Position numbers and translations under genes: made by a program | DNA from: Tetrapyrgos nigripes | Taxonomy: Eukaryota > Basidiomycota > Agaricomycetes > Agaricales > Campanellaceae | Direction of reading: 5' to 3' | Length of the DNA stretch: 64,000 bases | Assembly: GCA_013368315.1 (NCBI GenBank) | Contig: JAACJM010000132.1 | Span: 1-64,000 of the forward strand | Notes under the pieces: model-generated | The model's input: only the letters and a program-made list of their open reading frames with translations | What the model was told of the DNA's origin: nothing | The model's database searches: none | Part shown: positions 21,780 through 32,135 of the stretch, in pieces | How the letters are laid out: every line of letters starts with the position of its first letter | How positions within the stretch are numbered: position 1 is the first letter of the stretch

Positions 21780-24024
21780 TCCCCATTAATCGTATGTAGG
21801 TCACAACTTACTCAGGATAGACCTGAACGGGAGATTGCAGAGATTTATTTATCATTCTAATGTGTAGCATGTATCCATTTGTATAGAACACTCTTTACTA
21901 TAGATAATCATTCAACACCTCGACAACCCGTTCAACTTAGCGATTTTCACACCGTATAGTCAAACAATCCACCAGAAGTACAGAGAGCTTGAAATAAGTA
22001 CCTGATTCACCTCGGACTTTGTTCAAATCCACAGGAAGAGCATACCTCTTCCGGCCTGATATTAGTGCAATTAGGGAAGACGTTGGAATTATTCCAACCT
22101 ATGGTTGGGACTGGCTATGAGAGCCTGCATCTTTCCTGTCATGTACGGATCCACCGAGAGGTACAACACTTTAATCAGGACGCTCCCATTCAGAGGAAAA
22201 GTTTCGAGGTCAATAGTATCGCTTGCGTCATATACGATGGTTTTTTAGCCTAGGAGAGGCTGAAGACAAGATCTAGCAAAACCACTAGTCGACTACACGC
22301 CTTTAGGTACCTCCTTGAGAGACGACAGTGATGAGTTACGGTCTTGAGTCTTGACGTCTCCACGCGGTGGTCGTAGAACAGTTGACTTGGGTAAACGTTC
22401 ATTGAAATGACATACATGTACCAAATTGATCACCGATATGACTAAGGAAGGCCTAAAGTGAGGTGGGACTCGATGATGGCTTGGCGTAGAGGGAAATGTC
22501 GGAGTTGGACCTGGGCAACTAGCGTGAGCGAAAACTGGCGGCGGAAGCACACGTACGGGCGCTTGAGGGATGGTAGAGCTTGTTGTTGGTACTCCAATTC
22601 CAACAAGTCATCCTTGCCTGAGTCCTCGTCATCGTCAACCCAATCGTCAGATATACCATCCTCACCCAGAGTACCCCACTACACTAGAATCGTTAACAAT
22701 GAGAATTGTTGCATCCCCTGGTCTAATGAGTATAAAAGCAGAAAGAAAAGCAGATAGCTAGCCCATCTCGCAGAAGCAAGAGAAAGGTTGTAACCTGCAT
22801 CTTCCGTGAGTAGAAGTCAATAGGTTGATCGCCGCGAAAGATACGCACAAAGATAGGTTTTGCCTTTTTCCAATAGTCACGTGATTGACTTCACCCTTCG
22901 ATTCAGTCAACGAAGAACAAAAGCCAAAGCAAAGAGACTCTAACCAGGAAGAGAGATGAGGCTTAAGGCTGGGAACGAGGGATGCAGTGGGTTGAGCATG
23001 ATGAGTGGTAGAAGGTAGGGAAGCTGTTGAGGTCGTCGTTGGGGTATATATCCTCAGAGCCAAAAACTTCCCTTCCTCGTATAGCATGCACCACCAGCAT
23101 CACTATTCACAATCCTACAACCTTAGCAGTTCCTACGTCGGCCCAGTGCCCCGCTATAGAGCCCCCCGTCCGTGAAAAATGACAACACCGGCCGGAGAAA
23201 TTGTCATCGCCAAAAAAAAAAACGGCAGTCCTGAGGTTGGCGGCAGTCGTAGACAGACGGCAGTTCCTTCACCACCTCGATTAGGACTGTAGCACAGCCA
23301 CGTATGTCATCGCTACCGAGTTGTCCAGCTCGTACTGGAGGAACTCAACAGCAGAATGACCATGCCATGACTGCGAAGAGTATCCTCCTAGGTTGGCGAA
23401 GCACCACCGTAAACCGTAACCACGACGACTGAGGCAGACGAGTCTAAAGAGTGTCTGCTTCTAGATGTAGGCGACAAAAGGTTTTGGGGTGATAGATAGT
23501 TTGGAAGGAGGTATATGAGGACAGAATGGTTGTGTAACTGGGTCTGATTGGGCAAACGATAGGTTGAGCTCATGGCGGAAGGCGTGAAAATGGACAAATG
23601 GTACACACCTGTGTGCTAGGTGTCGTTAGCGCTCTGCATAGGCACCGTAATGAATAGACATTGGTAGTCCTGTCTTCCATTGCTTTGCGACCTGAATTCA
23701 GCTGCACCTAGCAGTGGGTACTGGTTACAGCACCGCATGCATGCATCATGGTGCGAGACACTGTGACCGCCAGTGCCGACAACAGCTTCTTCAGACCCCA
23801 CTCCGATCCCGCCCAGCTCAGTGTCCCGTCATCCTTCAGTAATCTTCGCTACCTCTGACCAATTCTCCATTCGAGGATTACCATTCATATGTGTAACGGT
23901 CCAGACATCTTCTACGCCTAGTAGTACGAAAACGTCGCAAGGATAGTCCAGCGCAGAGAAAATTGAAGGAAGTTCTGGATACCGAAGGACTCGTGCAGTT
24001 CCTGAGCGGTTTGCGACGAGGTAG
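21780..24024. other. Unassigned sequence
   Basis: No gene could be supported on either strand. There is an A-run at 23210-23221. Confidence 0.4.
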
Positions 24025-24280
24025 TGGACGCATCGGTGTACATATATATGGGCAGGAGGATGATAGTGAGCAGGGCGAGGACCGAATGTACCAGTCATTG
24101 CGTCGTGGGGGATGTCTAAGGTGAGGGGAAGGGCGGAATTTGTATGAAGGATGGACGCATGGGTGTATATATATATGGGCAGGAGTATGATAGTGAGCAG
24201 GGCGAGGACCGAATGTACCAGTCGTTGCGTCGTGGGGGATGTTTAAGGTGAGGGGAAGGGCGGAATTTGCATGAAGGATC
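24025..24280. repeat. Tandem duplication, period 127 bp, two copies
   Basis: Copy 1 starts at 24025 (TGGACGCATCGGTGTACATA) and copy 2 at 24152 (TGGACGCATGGGTGTATATA). The units share a long block with GGCGAGGACCGAATGTACCA and then GTGAGGGGAAGGGCGG. Only a few substitutions separate them, so the duplication is recent. Confidence 0.85.
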
Positions 24281-26580
24281 TTGTAAAAGCACGGAGGGAG
24301 AGGCAAGGCATAGAGTCGTTGCATTCTAGACACGGTTGGAGTGTATCCTGGTCAGAATAGATACTGCAGACAAAGACGAGAAAACTCACCGAATCGTCGC
24401 CATCATTAGCACCATACGTCGGCCAGCAACAGACCTGAGATTTGATAGGTTATTCCGAGAATCAAGGAGCCAGAAAGACTGCAAAATAACCCGAGTCATG
24501 ATTCATTCTTCTTGCGGTTGACATTGTAGTCCAATGCTGGGGGAGAATCCAGTGTTATATGAGGTATTGAGAGTATAGGATGAGTCCATTTCGTCGCGGA
24601 AAGGAGACGGCTCGTGTTTGTTGATGTTAGGATGTCACGGAGTCGTCCTATTTACGCTCTTCCTGACCACGACCACCAGCTACCCTTGCTTTCATCAGAG
24701 TAACGTCTACAGAAAGCCCTAAAGAACCCTCAACCATGTCCTCAACTCGCAATTAAAAGCTATGAGCACCTTCTTAGTCAACAGCACCAAAGGACGAAGA
24801 GATGGGGAAGCAACAGGAACCGTTGACGCTTATGCCAAGTTTCCACCTTGTGCTTGTCAAACTCAAGACTCTGCCAGTTATACAGATATCAGCTGTATTT
24901 GACACTTGGTTAAAGCTTACACGTAGCTGCTATTTTCTGACATCTCGCGCTTTCGGCTTTGTTCTCGACGGACTGGCGGTCTTCCGAACTAGGAAAGGAT
25001 GCCGAAGAGAAGAAAGAAACTTGACAAATCACAGAGGGATAAAGGCATCATTAGGATGGATTGACATACGAGACTCGTTTTGTTCGCTTTGCGGTATAAG
25101 GTTTGTATCACTCAAAATCAAAAGTCTTTTCCTTCGCTCTCTCGATGACTGTCATTCACTAACCTCGTTTCTTGGGTCCTTACAGGTTAACTTGACTCGG
25201 GGTATTCACCTCAATTCACTCAAACCTCACTCCTTTTGGCTCCATCGTATCAGCTGTCCTGCTCTCACTGCTGTTCAACCAAGCCTAATCTTCTATCAAC
25301 TCGTCTCCTCACTCTCCTTCACCCAGTCATACCAAACATTGCCTTTAACTTTTCACCACTCGCTTTCGTATGGTATATCTTCTCCTGGTGGTGAATAGAC
25401 ACAGCCAGTTTCTGGGACGACGAGAGCTGGGCAGCGGGGTGGATTGAAGACGAGTTAATGTTGAAGAGAGGCCGTACGAGTTTTGGCGAAGGAAAAGGAG
25501 AACGGCTTTCCGGGTCATAGTATCTCACATACGGTGAGTCAAGTTCATTGCGTTTCCAACTTGGACTTGCAAGCTGACCTTCTCCTTTCTGCAAGATCAT
25601 GTACTCGCACACAAACAACTGTTCTCTGCAAGGGATGATACTTCAAATCTTAGCTTGTCGGCGTCCTCAAGCTGGGGTTGGTAGAGGATGAGATCGGCTA
25701 GAATTATGCAGATGGAGAAAGCATTAAGCTCCGTACGTTTTAATTGTCGGGTACTGTTTGGTTAACCAGAACGTCTTCTCAGACCCCAAGGTTCCACATT
25801 GTTCTCCCGTCCTTCTTGGCATCTTTTGCTCATCAATACTGAAGTTCTATCAGTCCCCGTCCTGACAACATGCCATCCCTTTCTTACTCGCAACTTCGAA
25901 CACTGACACCATCATCCAAACTCTCCCACCAACTCTACCTATCTCGCACGTGGCACTTCCATTTCACGGCCATCCAGTAGCGCCGCGTACAACGCGGCAT
26001 CCCCAACTCTGACCTACAGCCTTAAGTTCCACATTGGTGAAGCAGGGTTATACGAAAGACACTCACCACCGCGAAAACCTATAGAAGTCCCCCTGGAATT
26101 GCCGGAGGGGACTCGGGTATTTTCATGTCAATATAGGACTTCTGACTACAAGCTTGTCTTATGCACAAGATCGACGGATAGGTGATATATGTATGTACTC
26201 TACACTCGTGAGCAGGGAGAATTTTTAGCTGTGTTCTTACATGCCATGATAATGTACGTAGGAGACGTCAAGAATGTTTATAATCCGAACATTGATGGTG
26301 CACACACTGGCCAGCAGTGACAGCGGTAAGCTCATGACACAGGCAAGACGTATAAGATGAGATATGTAGGAGTCAAAGAAATGAGGTGATAGCTACTATT
26401 TTAGGGAACGGAAACAACGAACCGATTTTCTGTGGTACAGGGACCTGAGCGCCACTTCGGCTGGACAGAATCATTTTGGATCACTTTTTCCTGGGTTATC
26501 TTGAATGACGAAGCCGATTCCGATTGTAGGTGTTGGTGTTTTGTCTTTTCGTTTAGACCGTACCATGTAGACGACGCTGG
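24281..26580. other. Unassigned sequence with a diverged duplicate block (~25110-25330)
   Basis: The block at about 25130-25330 (CGCTCTCTCGATGACTG..., then TTCACTCAAACCTCACTCCT...) resembles 33495-33600 (CGCTCTCTCGACACTG..., then TTCACTCAAGCCTCACTCCT). This points to an old segmental or gene duplication. No intact protein is evident. Confidence 0.35.
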
Positions 26581-26608
26581 CCAAACCCTCCATTTTGTTG
26601 TATACTGT

Positions 26609-26734
26609 AGGCAGCCAACCCCTCTCAACGGAACCAAGGTACATCCAACCGAGGTTACATGGCCCAAGCTTCCCATCGAGAAGTACCACCGTCATTCTAT
26701 GTTGATTTTGTCGATTCTGTTGCTCACGGACTGA
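26609..26734 (+). pseudogene. Decayed copy of a conserved exon cassette (paralogue of 29292 and 35517)
   Basis: The frame reads PTPLNGTKVHPTEVTWPKLP followed by IEKYH. It parallels the 29292 exon (GTPFNETKVYPHTETWRKLP) and the 35517 exon (APLNGTQVYPTTVTGPKLLI). An AG acceptor-like context precedes each. The frame ends shortly after at a stop, so this copy seems truncated. Function unknown. Confidence 0.45.
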
Positions 26735-26958
26735 CGGTGCTGAGCGGGATTGGCCTGAGAACTGATGAGGCAAGCGTTGTACTGCCCGATAGGATCGCTG
26801 GGAGGAGGAGGCACACCGAAAACATCAGTATGTATATCCGCTCGGTGGATAGGTGACAACACCCGTCATCAATCATCCTCAACTTCCCATCCGCGGCGCA
26901 ATGCGCTCAGAGTCATTACTCGTCTCTTTCTTTTCGCTTTACTCACTGGACTCGGGCT

Positions 26959-26990
26959 AGGAGGAGGAGGGGGAGGAGGGGGAGGAGTAA
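26959..26990 (+). repeat. GGA-rich low-complexity run
   Basis: A near-continuous run of GGA and GGG triplets. Confidence 0.8.
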
Positions 26991-27144
26991 TCGGGTAGCA
27001 GGAGCCAGCTTGGAAGTAAAAGAACGACCGTGTACAGTTCACTCGCCGGATATTTGAACCCATTGAGTGCTAGGTCGAGGCGAACGCGGTGGGATATGGG
27101 GGTTTTCTTACCTTTTTGGCTGTTGTGTGAGTTTCGTTTCCATT

Positions 27145-27345
27145 CTCCCTGTCCATCTTAGTTTCTTACCTACGTTACCCTCCTCATCTCCATCCACCTC
27201 ACTACCCAACGTAACATGCATCTCGCCTCAACGTACCATGAAAACACCCTCTTACGTCCTCGTCCAACTATGTAACGAAATGAACGTCGCGCAAACGAAT
27301 GAAAAAGCCTCCTCCCCCTCCTAACCGCTTATCTAACCAGAAGCT
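27145..27345 (+). repeat. Duplicated segment, copy 1 (partner 58340-58540)
   Basis: The stretch CTCCCTGTCCATCTTAGTTT... through the ATGAAAAAGCCTCCTCCCC block aligns closely with 58340-58540. At the partner site the alignment begins exactly at the outer edge of a hAT element. Confidence 0.8.
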
Positions 27346-27692
27346 GCCAAGGATCACCTCGTTGCCGCTCGTTTTCCTACATATCAAGCCTTTCTATTAT
27401 TGCCTCCATGGTGTACGGGTCAATTTTACGCCAGTTAAAACCTCTCAGGTGTGCATATCTCACCTTCTCCATACGTGTAATGTTCATTATTCCTTTACTC
27501 AACTACTCCCCCTCTTCTCAAATTTCCCTGCCTCACCCCGTCTGTCTGTCTTGTCAACCTTCTCAAACTCTCACCCAGCATTTCACACAGCCCACACTTG
27601 GCAGCGGCTTTCTCCAGTAACCTTGACTGTGCCTTAACATACTCATATCTATTTCATTCCGTCCCAGCGCGATCTACCGATTCTACCTACTA

Positions 27693-28275
27693 CTAACGTT
27701 TACCGCCACCGTACTTATTCTTAGTTGTGACTATATCACGTCACAAACTCTCTTTCTCTCCCCAACCACCATTATCTCTGCCTTCAATGTCGCTTCCATC
27801 GCTATCCCACCTCAAATCTACACAAGAGGGTCCTCAAACTTCGAGGTAAGTTTTTTCTCGTCATTTGCCTTTACAGCAGGTCAAGGGTGAGTACTAGTCT
27901 ACACGGTATTTCTTTGTTTATTTTTTTGTCATTCTTATTTGCGATTTGTAGGCTCTAAGGAGATTTAGTGTTTGCTGGATATCGGTGAGTTAGGCTTTTC
28001 TTTGCTTCTTGCTCCGCCTAACTCATGTTTGCTATGCAGATGCCTTGTCTCCTCAAGTTCGGTCGCGTTCGCTCTGGTCGATGGTCAAGGTTAGTTAGCG
28101 GTCAGGGTCTGGGTATGATTTGCGTTGGACGGTGGATTAGGATGCGGCGCTCGGGGTTTGGTGTGATGCTTGAGATATGATAAGTTGCGCAACAGTGATT
28201 ATTTTTTTTTTTCGTTTGTTTTTCTCTTAATTCTATCTTATTCCGGGTTTTCCCTTCTTCACCTGCATCTCCTAC
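27693..28275 (+). repeat. Dispersed repeat, copy 2 (partner 97-690)
   Basis: It aligns with 97-690 from AACGTTTACCGCCACCG to the CACCTGCATCTCCTACC edge, with scattered substitutions and a ~25-bp deletion near 27868. Confidence 0.7.
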
Positions 28276-28968
28276 CACCTCAGATCTCAAGACTGCAAGT
28301 ACTCAAGATCCCCTTCCTTTCCCCCCCAGCTCTAGCACCTTGCATCAAGGCTACCCTCAAGACCTGCCCCATCCATTCCCAAGTCGTCCACCTGCTTTGT
28401 GTGTCCATTGCATCTACTGGGGGTTTTCGGGGGATTCAGAGGATGCATATATACCTAGGTATCTTTCCTGATAGCGATCTTATCTCAAATACTTGAATGA
28501 AACTGTAAAAACAGTAGCGAATGAGTGGCCGACGACTCGGAGAGAAGTCGCGTGGATATAAAAGGGCATTTGTACTTAAACCACGCTTTGATTGAGCGGT
28601 AAGTGTTTGCAGGGTGTGGCAAAAGTTCTCAAGGATCAAATTCTCCCGTCAATGACCTGCCTTGTTACTCGTGTACGTTCCTGATTCATTCCCGGTTCAT
28701 TACTGGTACTTGATGTCAACTCGAAGATCGGCGACAATAGTCGAACTTTATCACCGTTGCTGCAAGTCAGCTGAGGGATGGTGTCTACTACACAACTTCT
28801 CTCGTCGACTTCATACTATATAAACCCCGTATGTATGTTCATCTCCTTGGATAAGACTGACTTTTTGCATACATATGCGACTCAGCGAGAAATCCCGGAT
28901 CCTTGTGTTGAATGGCTTAATAATTATCCCCTCTACAGGTCACAGTTATAAACTATGCCTCCAATTCT
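28276..28968. other. Unassigned sequence
   Basis: No supported gene. It contains the probable 5' region of the gene at 28969. Confidence 0.4.
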
Positions 28969-29728
28969 ATGTCCTCAGATGCAACCACTGGCGTTCAAGA
29001 CGTTTCTGCCAAGGATTTTATCATCTTATGCCATTATAGGGGCAAAACCGTCCCCGTCGAATACACTGAAAATTATGAAGTGAGTGATGTGTATCTTGTC
29101 TTTCTCGAGTCTCGACTCTTCCCTGAGCTAACAAATGCCTCCATATGTCATTCAGAAGTTTAATTGCATTTCATCATTAGCTCTTACAGCCATCGGAATT
29201 CCGAATGAAGAACACATGGTGAGCAGTTCATGATTCGTTGAATCATTGCTGAAACGGCCCCAAGCATCTTCGTATATCCGTTCCTGTCCAGGGAACCCCT
29301 TTCAACGAAACCAAGGTATATCCACATACGGAAACTTGGCGCAAGCTTCCCATGCACAAGCACGACGTTGTTTATGCCGAATTCTTTCCTTGGTGGATTG
29401 CGCTGTGGATCAAGTTACCTTATTTCCTAGGGATATCATCAGGACAGAAACCAACTTCTGATGGTTCCAAGATGGTTCTCGTAAGTCAGAATAGTGACTT
29501 GATCGACGTAGGCTGTTTGTTTTTGCCCGTATATTACGGAGAGTTCACGAGGACCTAATACATTTATTGCCTACAAAGAATGTCAGTGAGAGAAGCATCT
29601 GGAGAGTGTATCATATGCACACCACAAGAAAAACTTTACAGAGTATCCAGCCAGCCTGCCCTGACAGCCAAGCAGTATATACCGACGCATTCTTACTATC
29701 AGTCATCCTAAGTAATGTATGCAAATAA
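28969..29728 (+). CDS. Hypothetical four-exon protein, possible ubiquitin-like N-terminus
   Basis: Proposed exons 28969-29079, 29156-29218, 29292-29480 and 29579-29728 have GT-AG junctions in phase and give 170 residues. The first two exons read like a ubiquitin-fold strand-turn-helix (FIILCHYRGKTVPVEYTENY, then FNCISSLALTAIGIPNEEHM); this is only a weak resemblance. Exon 3 holds the NETKVYPHTETWRKLP block shared with decayed copies at 26609 and 35517, followed by a hydrophobic stretch (WWIALWIKLPYFLGI) that could be a membrane segment. I do not recognise the family. Being the one copy with open frames, it is the likeliest functional member. The start is the first ATG in a good context. Confidence 0.5.
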
Positions 29729-30987
29729 TTCAGGTATCATTGGATTCAGGAATCAGATTGTTCATAGGTGTTTCATTCCCCGTCCAAAAGATCATCCCAC
29801 AATAACCCTCCATTTTCTGGCAGTACTGAGTTAAAGCCATTTCATGACTTTGTAAACCCTCAACGTTATGCCTACGTCATCAACGTCAACCATCTTAGGA
29901 GAGCGCAATCGGGAGTCGGGACAAAATCCGAAATAACGGAAATTAAGGTAGAGAGTATGTGAACGAGTGTGAAGGAGTAGTATATAATTAAGGGTACGCG
30001 TAAGAGTGCGGGAAAGGAGAGGGAGGGACTGGGGAATGGCTTGGACAGCGTTGGAAGGTTGTTGCTCCGACGAGGACAAATGATTATGCAAGACGGGTAG
30101 TGGGTCCCAAGTACGTAGGTCCGGACTTCTTCAGGTGGGTGTACATCTAAGGTAAATGGGTAAAGGTGGCGGATGAGGTACAGAAGGGTAAGGTATGGGT
30201 ACAGGTAGATGGGTATATAACAAGGTCCTCGCCGGACAAAATATATTTAACACTTATCAACATCACCTTTCACTTCGTCAGTCAACGTCGCCCTTGTACT
30301 AGCTTTACTTCCGGCATAGTACACATACCTCTTAGTAACCGCTTAGTAGTAGAAGTTCGGCAATATTAATGCAACTTGACTCTTTCAACGTTACCTTTGT
30401 CTCTTCCATGATTGCAACATCATCCGGGATTTTCCGACTCGTCTTTTCCTTCGTCGACTTCGACACGACTTGTCTATGCGTCCGGTACCGACTCTCTCTG
30501 GGTGAACGCAATTCAGCTCAGCCGACTAATCAATTCAGCTGGTCAATATAGAACGCAGAATTGAATACAATCGGACAGACAGTTAGGTATTGGCCTCAAG
30601 CCCAGCGCTAGCGTCTGCATATCAAGTCCTCCTGATTGTCCATTAAAAGCCTGTCTGTAGTCAAGCGAGCTCCTCAAATGTCTATCAGAGCATAGCAGGC
30701 TGGTTCTCTGCTCTCTTTAAGTTTAAGGCTGCAGGGACACCAATCAGAGCCGAGTGTCGCCATCTCTCCGCGTAATGGTAAAACCCTCTGCAGAGGCATA
30801 ATTTCTTGCTATTTGTGGGGCCATTAGGTATTTGCTTAATATTTGGTTCTCTTCATTCCTCACTTTGAATATTTGGTTCAGATCCATCTCACTCTTTCTC
30901 CAGCCGTATCGTCACTTGCTTTTTAGCTCGCCTCTTCCTCCATTTTTCCTGCTATACCACACACCGATTCCACCCCACGCTCGTTTT
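29729..30987. other. Unassigned sequence
   Basis: A short protein-like stretch near 29835-29895 (FHDFVNPQRYAYVINVNHL) may be an exon remnant. Nothing else is recognisable. Confidence 0.35.
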
Positions 30988-31468
30988 ATGCCCTCAGTAC
31001 GGGGCACGCAACCTTGCCGCCTTTGTGGGTGCACCAACTATTGCCAAGTAAGCAGCACTCGCCGATCTATGTATGGTTGTGTTACTGACCGAACCTTTCG
31101 TTTCAGGATACTGAACAAGCTCAACAAGACGAGTGCTTCTGCAACCACAGAGAATCAGAGCATGGTATTAGGTCCCTGGGCCCCGCTACTTGCCCAGGAG
31201 CACCCAGTTCTCAATTTAATACTGTGAGTCGACGCATTGGCAATGTTCTCGTCAATAACATCAGTATACTCATCATATTGTTCAGATCGATGTCAACGCC
31301 ACTCCGCGTTCACAGTGTACTCTATGTCATCGCCCATCTTGTCCCCATCATCGTTTTCGCATCTGTTCTGCGCATATCTTGATTCGTTATCACTCTCGTA
31401 CCTCGCCATCATGGCTGACGTCGACGACGCTCCGAAAAATGTTGATCGCAACCGCGCGGGAAATGTAG
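30988..31468 (+). CDS. Hypothetical Cys/His-rich protein, three exons
   Basis: Exons 30988-31047, 31107-31223 and 31286-31468 (introns of 59 and 62 bp, GT-AG, in phase) give 119 residues ending in TAG. The sequence is rich in zinc-ligand-like residues: CRLCGCTNYC in exon 1, CFCNHRESEHG in exon 2, and CTLCHRPSCPHHRFRICSAH in exon 3. The even C/H spacing across three splice junctions supports the model. Function unknown; a small zinc-binding protein is inferred. Exon 3 may instead splice into the frame starting at 31512, in which case this is the N-terminal half of a larger protein. Confidence 0.5.
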
Positions 31469-31511
31469 ATGCCACCAGGATCCGCCCCAGAATCAGCAAC
31501 CTGCACGACCC

Positions 31512-32135
31512 ATGGATTCCAGCTCTAACTCCAAGACCGCGTCTGCATCAGTGGCAACAACCTCCACATCCATGTCCGCTACTCCTGCTAATAAGCACCG
31601 TCCTGCAGAGGAGTCCGATCAGACCACTTCATGTTCCTCTTCTCGCTTCACGCACGAAGACTGGATCAGAGTCAGCCAGTTCATCCACCATGTCGAGCCT
31701 ACGATCGTCCGGTTCTGGAACAACGGTTGTTGCTATGAGATCTCCCCATGGGAAGTTCTCGTTTTCCTCGGGCACGCGAGGAAGCTGAAGAAGAGTGGTT
31801 ATCTTGCAGGGCAGACAATTATCTCTCCCACATACCTTGCTTTTGCGGAAAGCTTCAACGACGAAAAGATTCCTTTCAAAATGCCTGTTCCTGACACTGA
31901 AACTGGCGAATTGTTACATCGTGATGGCCCCATTCCCCCTGCCAAACTCTTTGGTTTCGAATACCACAAGATCGTTCCCCACGAAATACTTAACCCGGGC
32001 AGGGAGTCAGTTGACAGCTCCGAGTACCAGGCTCTTCGCAATCTGGCCTCGAGGGACGCTGTGAGGCATCAGAAGTTTAAGGCATGGAAGGTGTTGAAGC
32101 GGGCAGAAGGTCATAGGGTTGGAGATTCTTCTTGA
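31512..32135 (+). CDS. Hypothetical protein (207 aa)
   Basis: An uninterrupted frame begins with a Ser/Thr-rich low-complexity N-terminus (MDSSSNSKTASASVATTSTS). It continues with a well-composed folded part (FTHEDWIRVSQFIHHVEPTI, WEVLVFLGHARKLKKSGY, GFEYHKIVPHEILNPG) and ends in a basic tail. No family is recognised. The upstream frame is open for about 19 codons, so the true start may lie in an upstream exon, possibly that of the Cys-rich gene at 30988. Confidence 0.5.
   Translation: MDSSSNSKTASASVATTSTSMSATPANKHRPAEESDQTTSCSSSRFTHEDWIRVSQFIHHVEPTIVRFWNNGCCYEISPWEVLVFLGHARKLKKSGYLAGQTIISPTYLAFAESFNDEKIPFKMPVPDTETGELLHRDGPIPPAKLFGFEYHKIVPHEILNPGRESVDSSEYQALRNLASRDAVRHQKFKAWKVLKRAEGHRVGDSS

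Noticed and set aside
22758..23087. Minus-strand 109-codon frame as a gene
   Set aside because: Low-complexity Ser/Thr/Pro composition, no motif, no supporting exon structure.
24802..25398. 198-codon plus-strand frame
   Set aside because: It contains likely intron signals (GT...TTACAG) within the frame, and the block similar to 33495 is read in another frame; probably a decayed region, not a simple gene.
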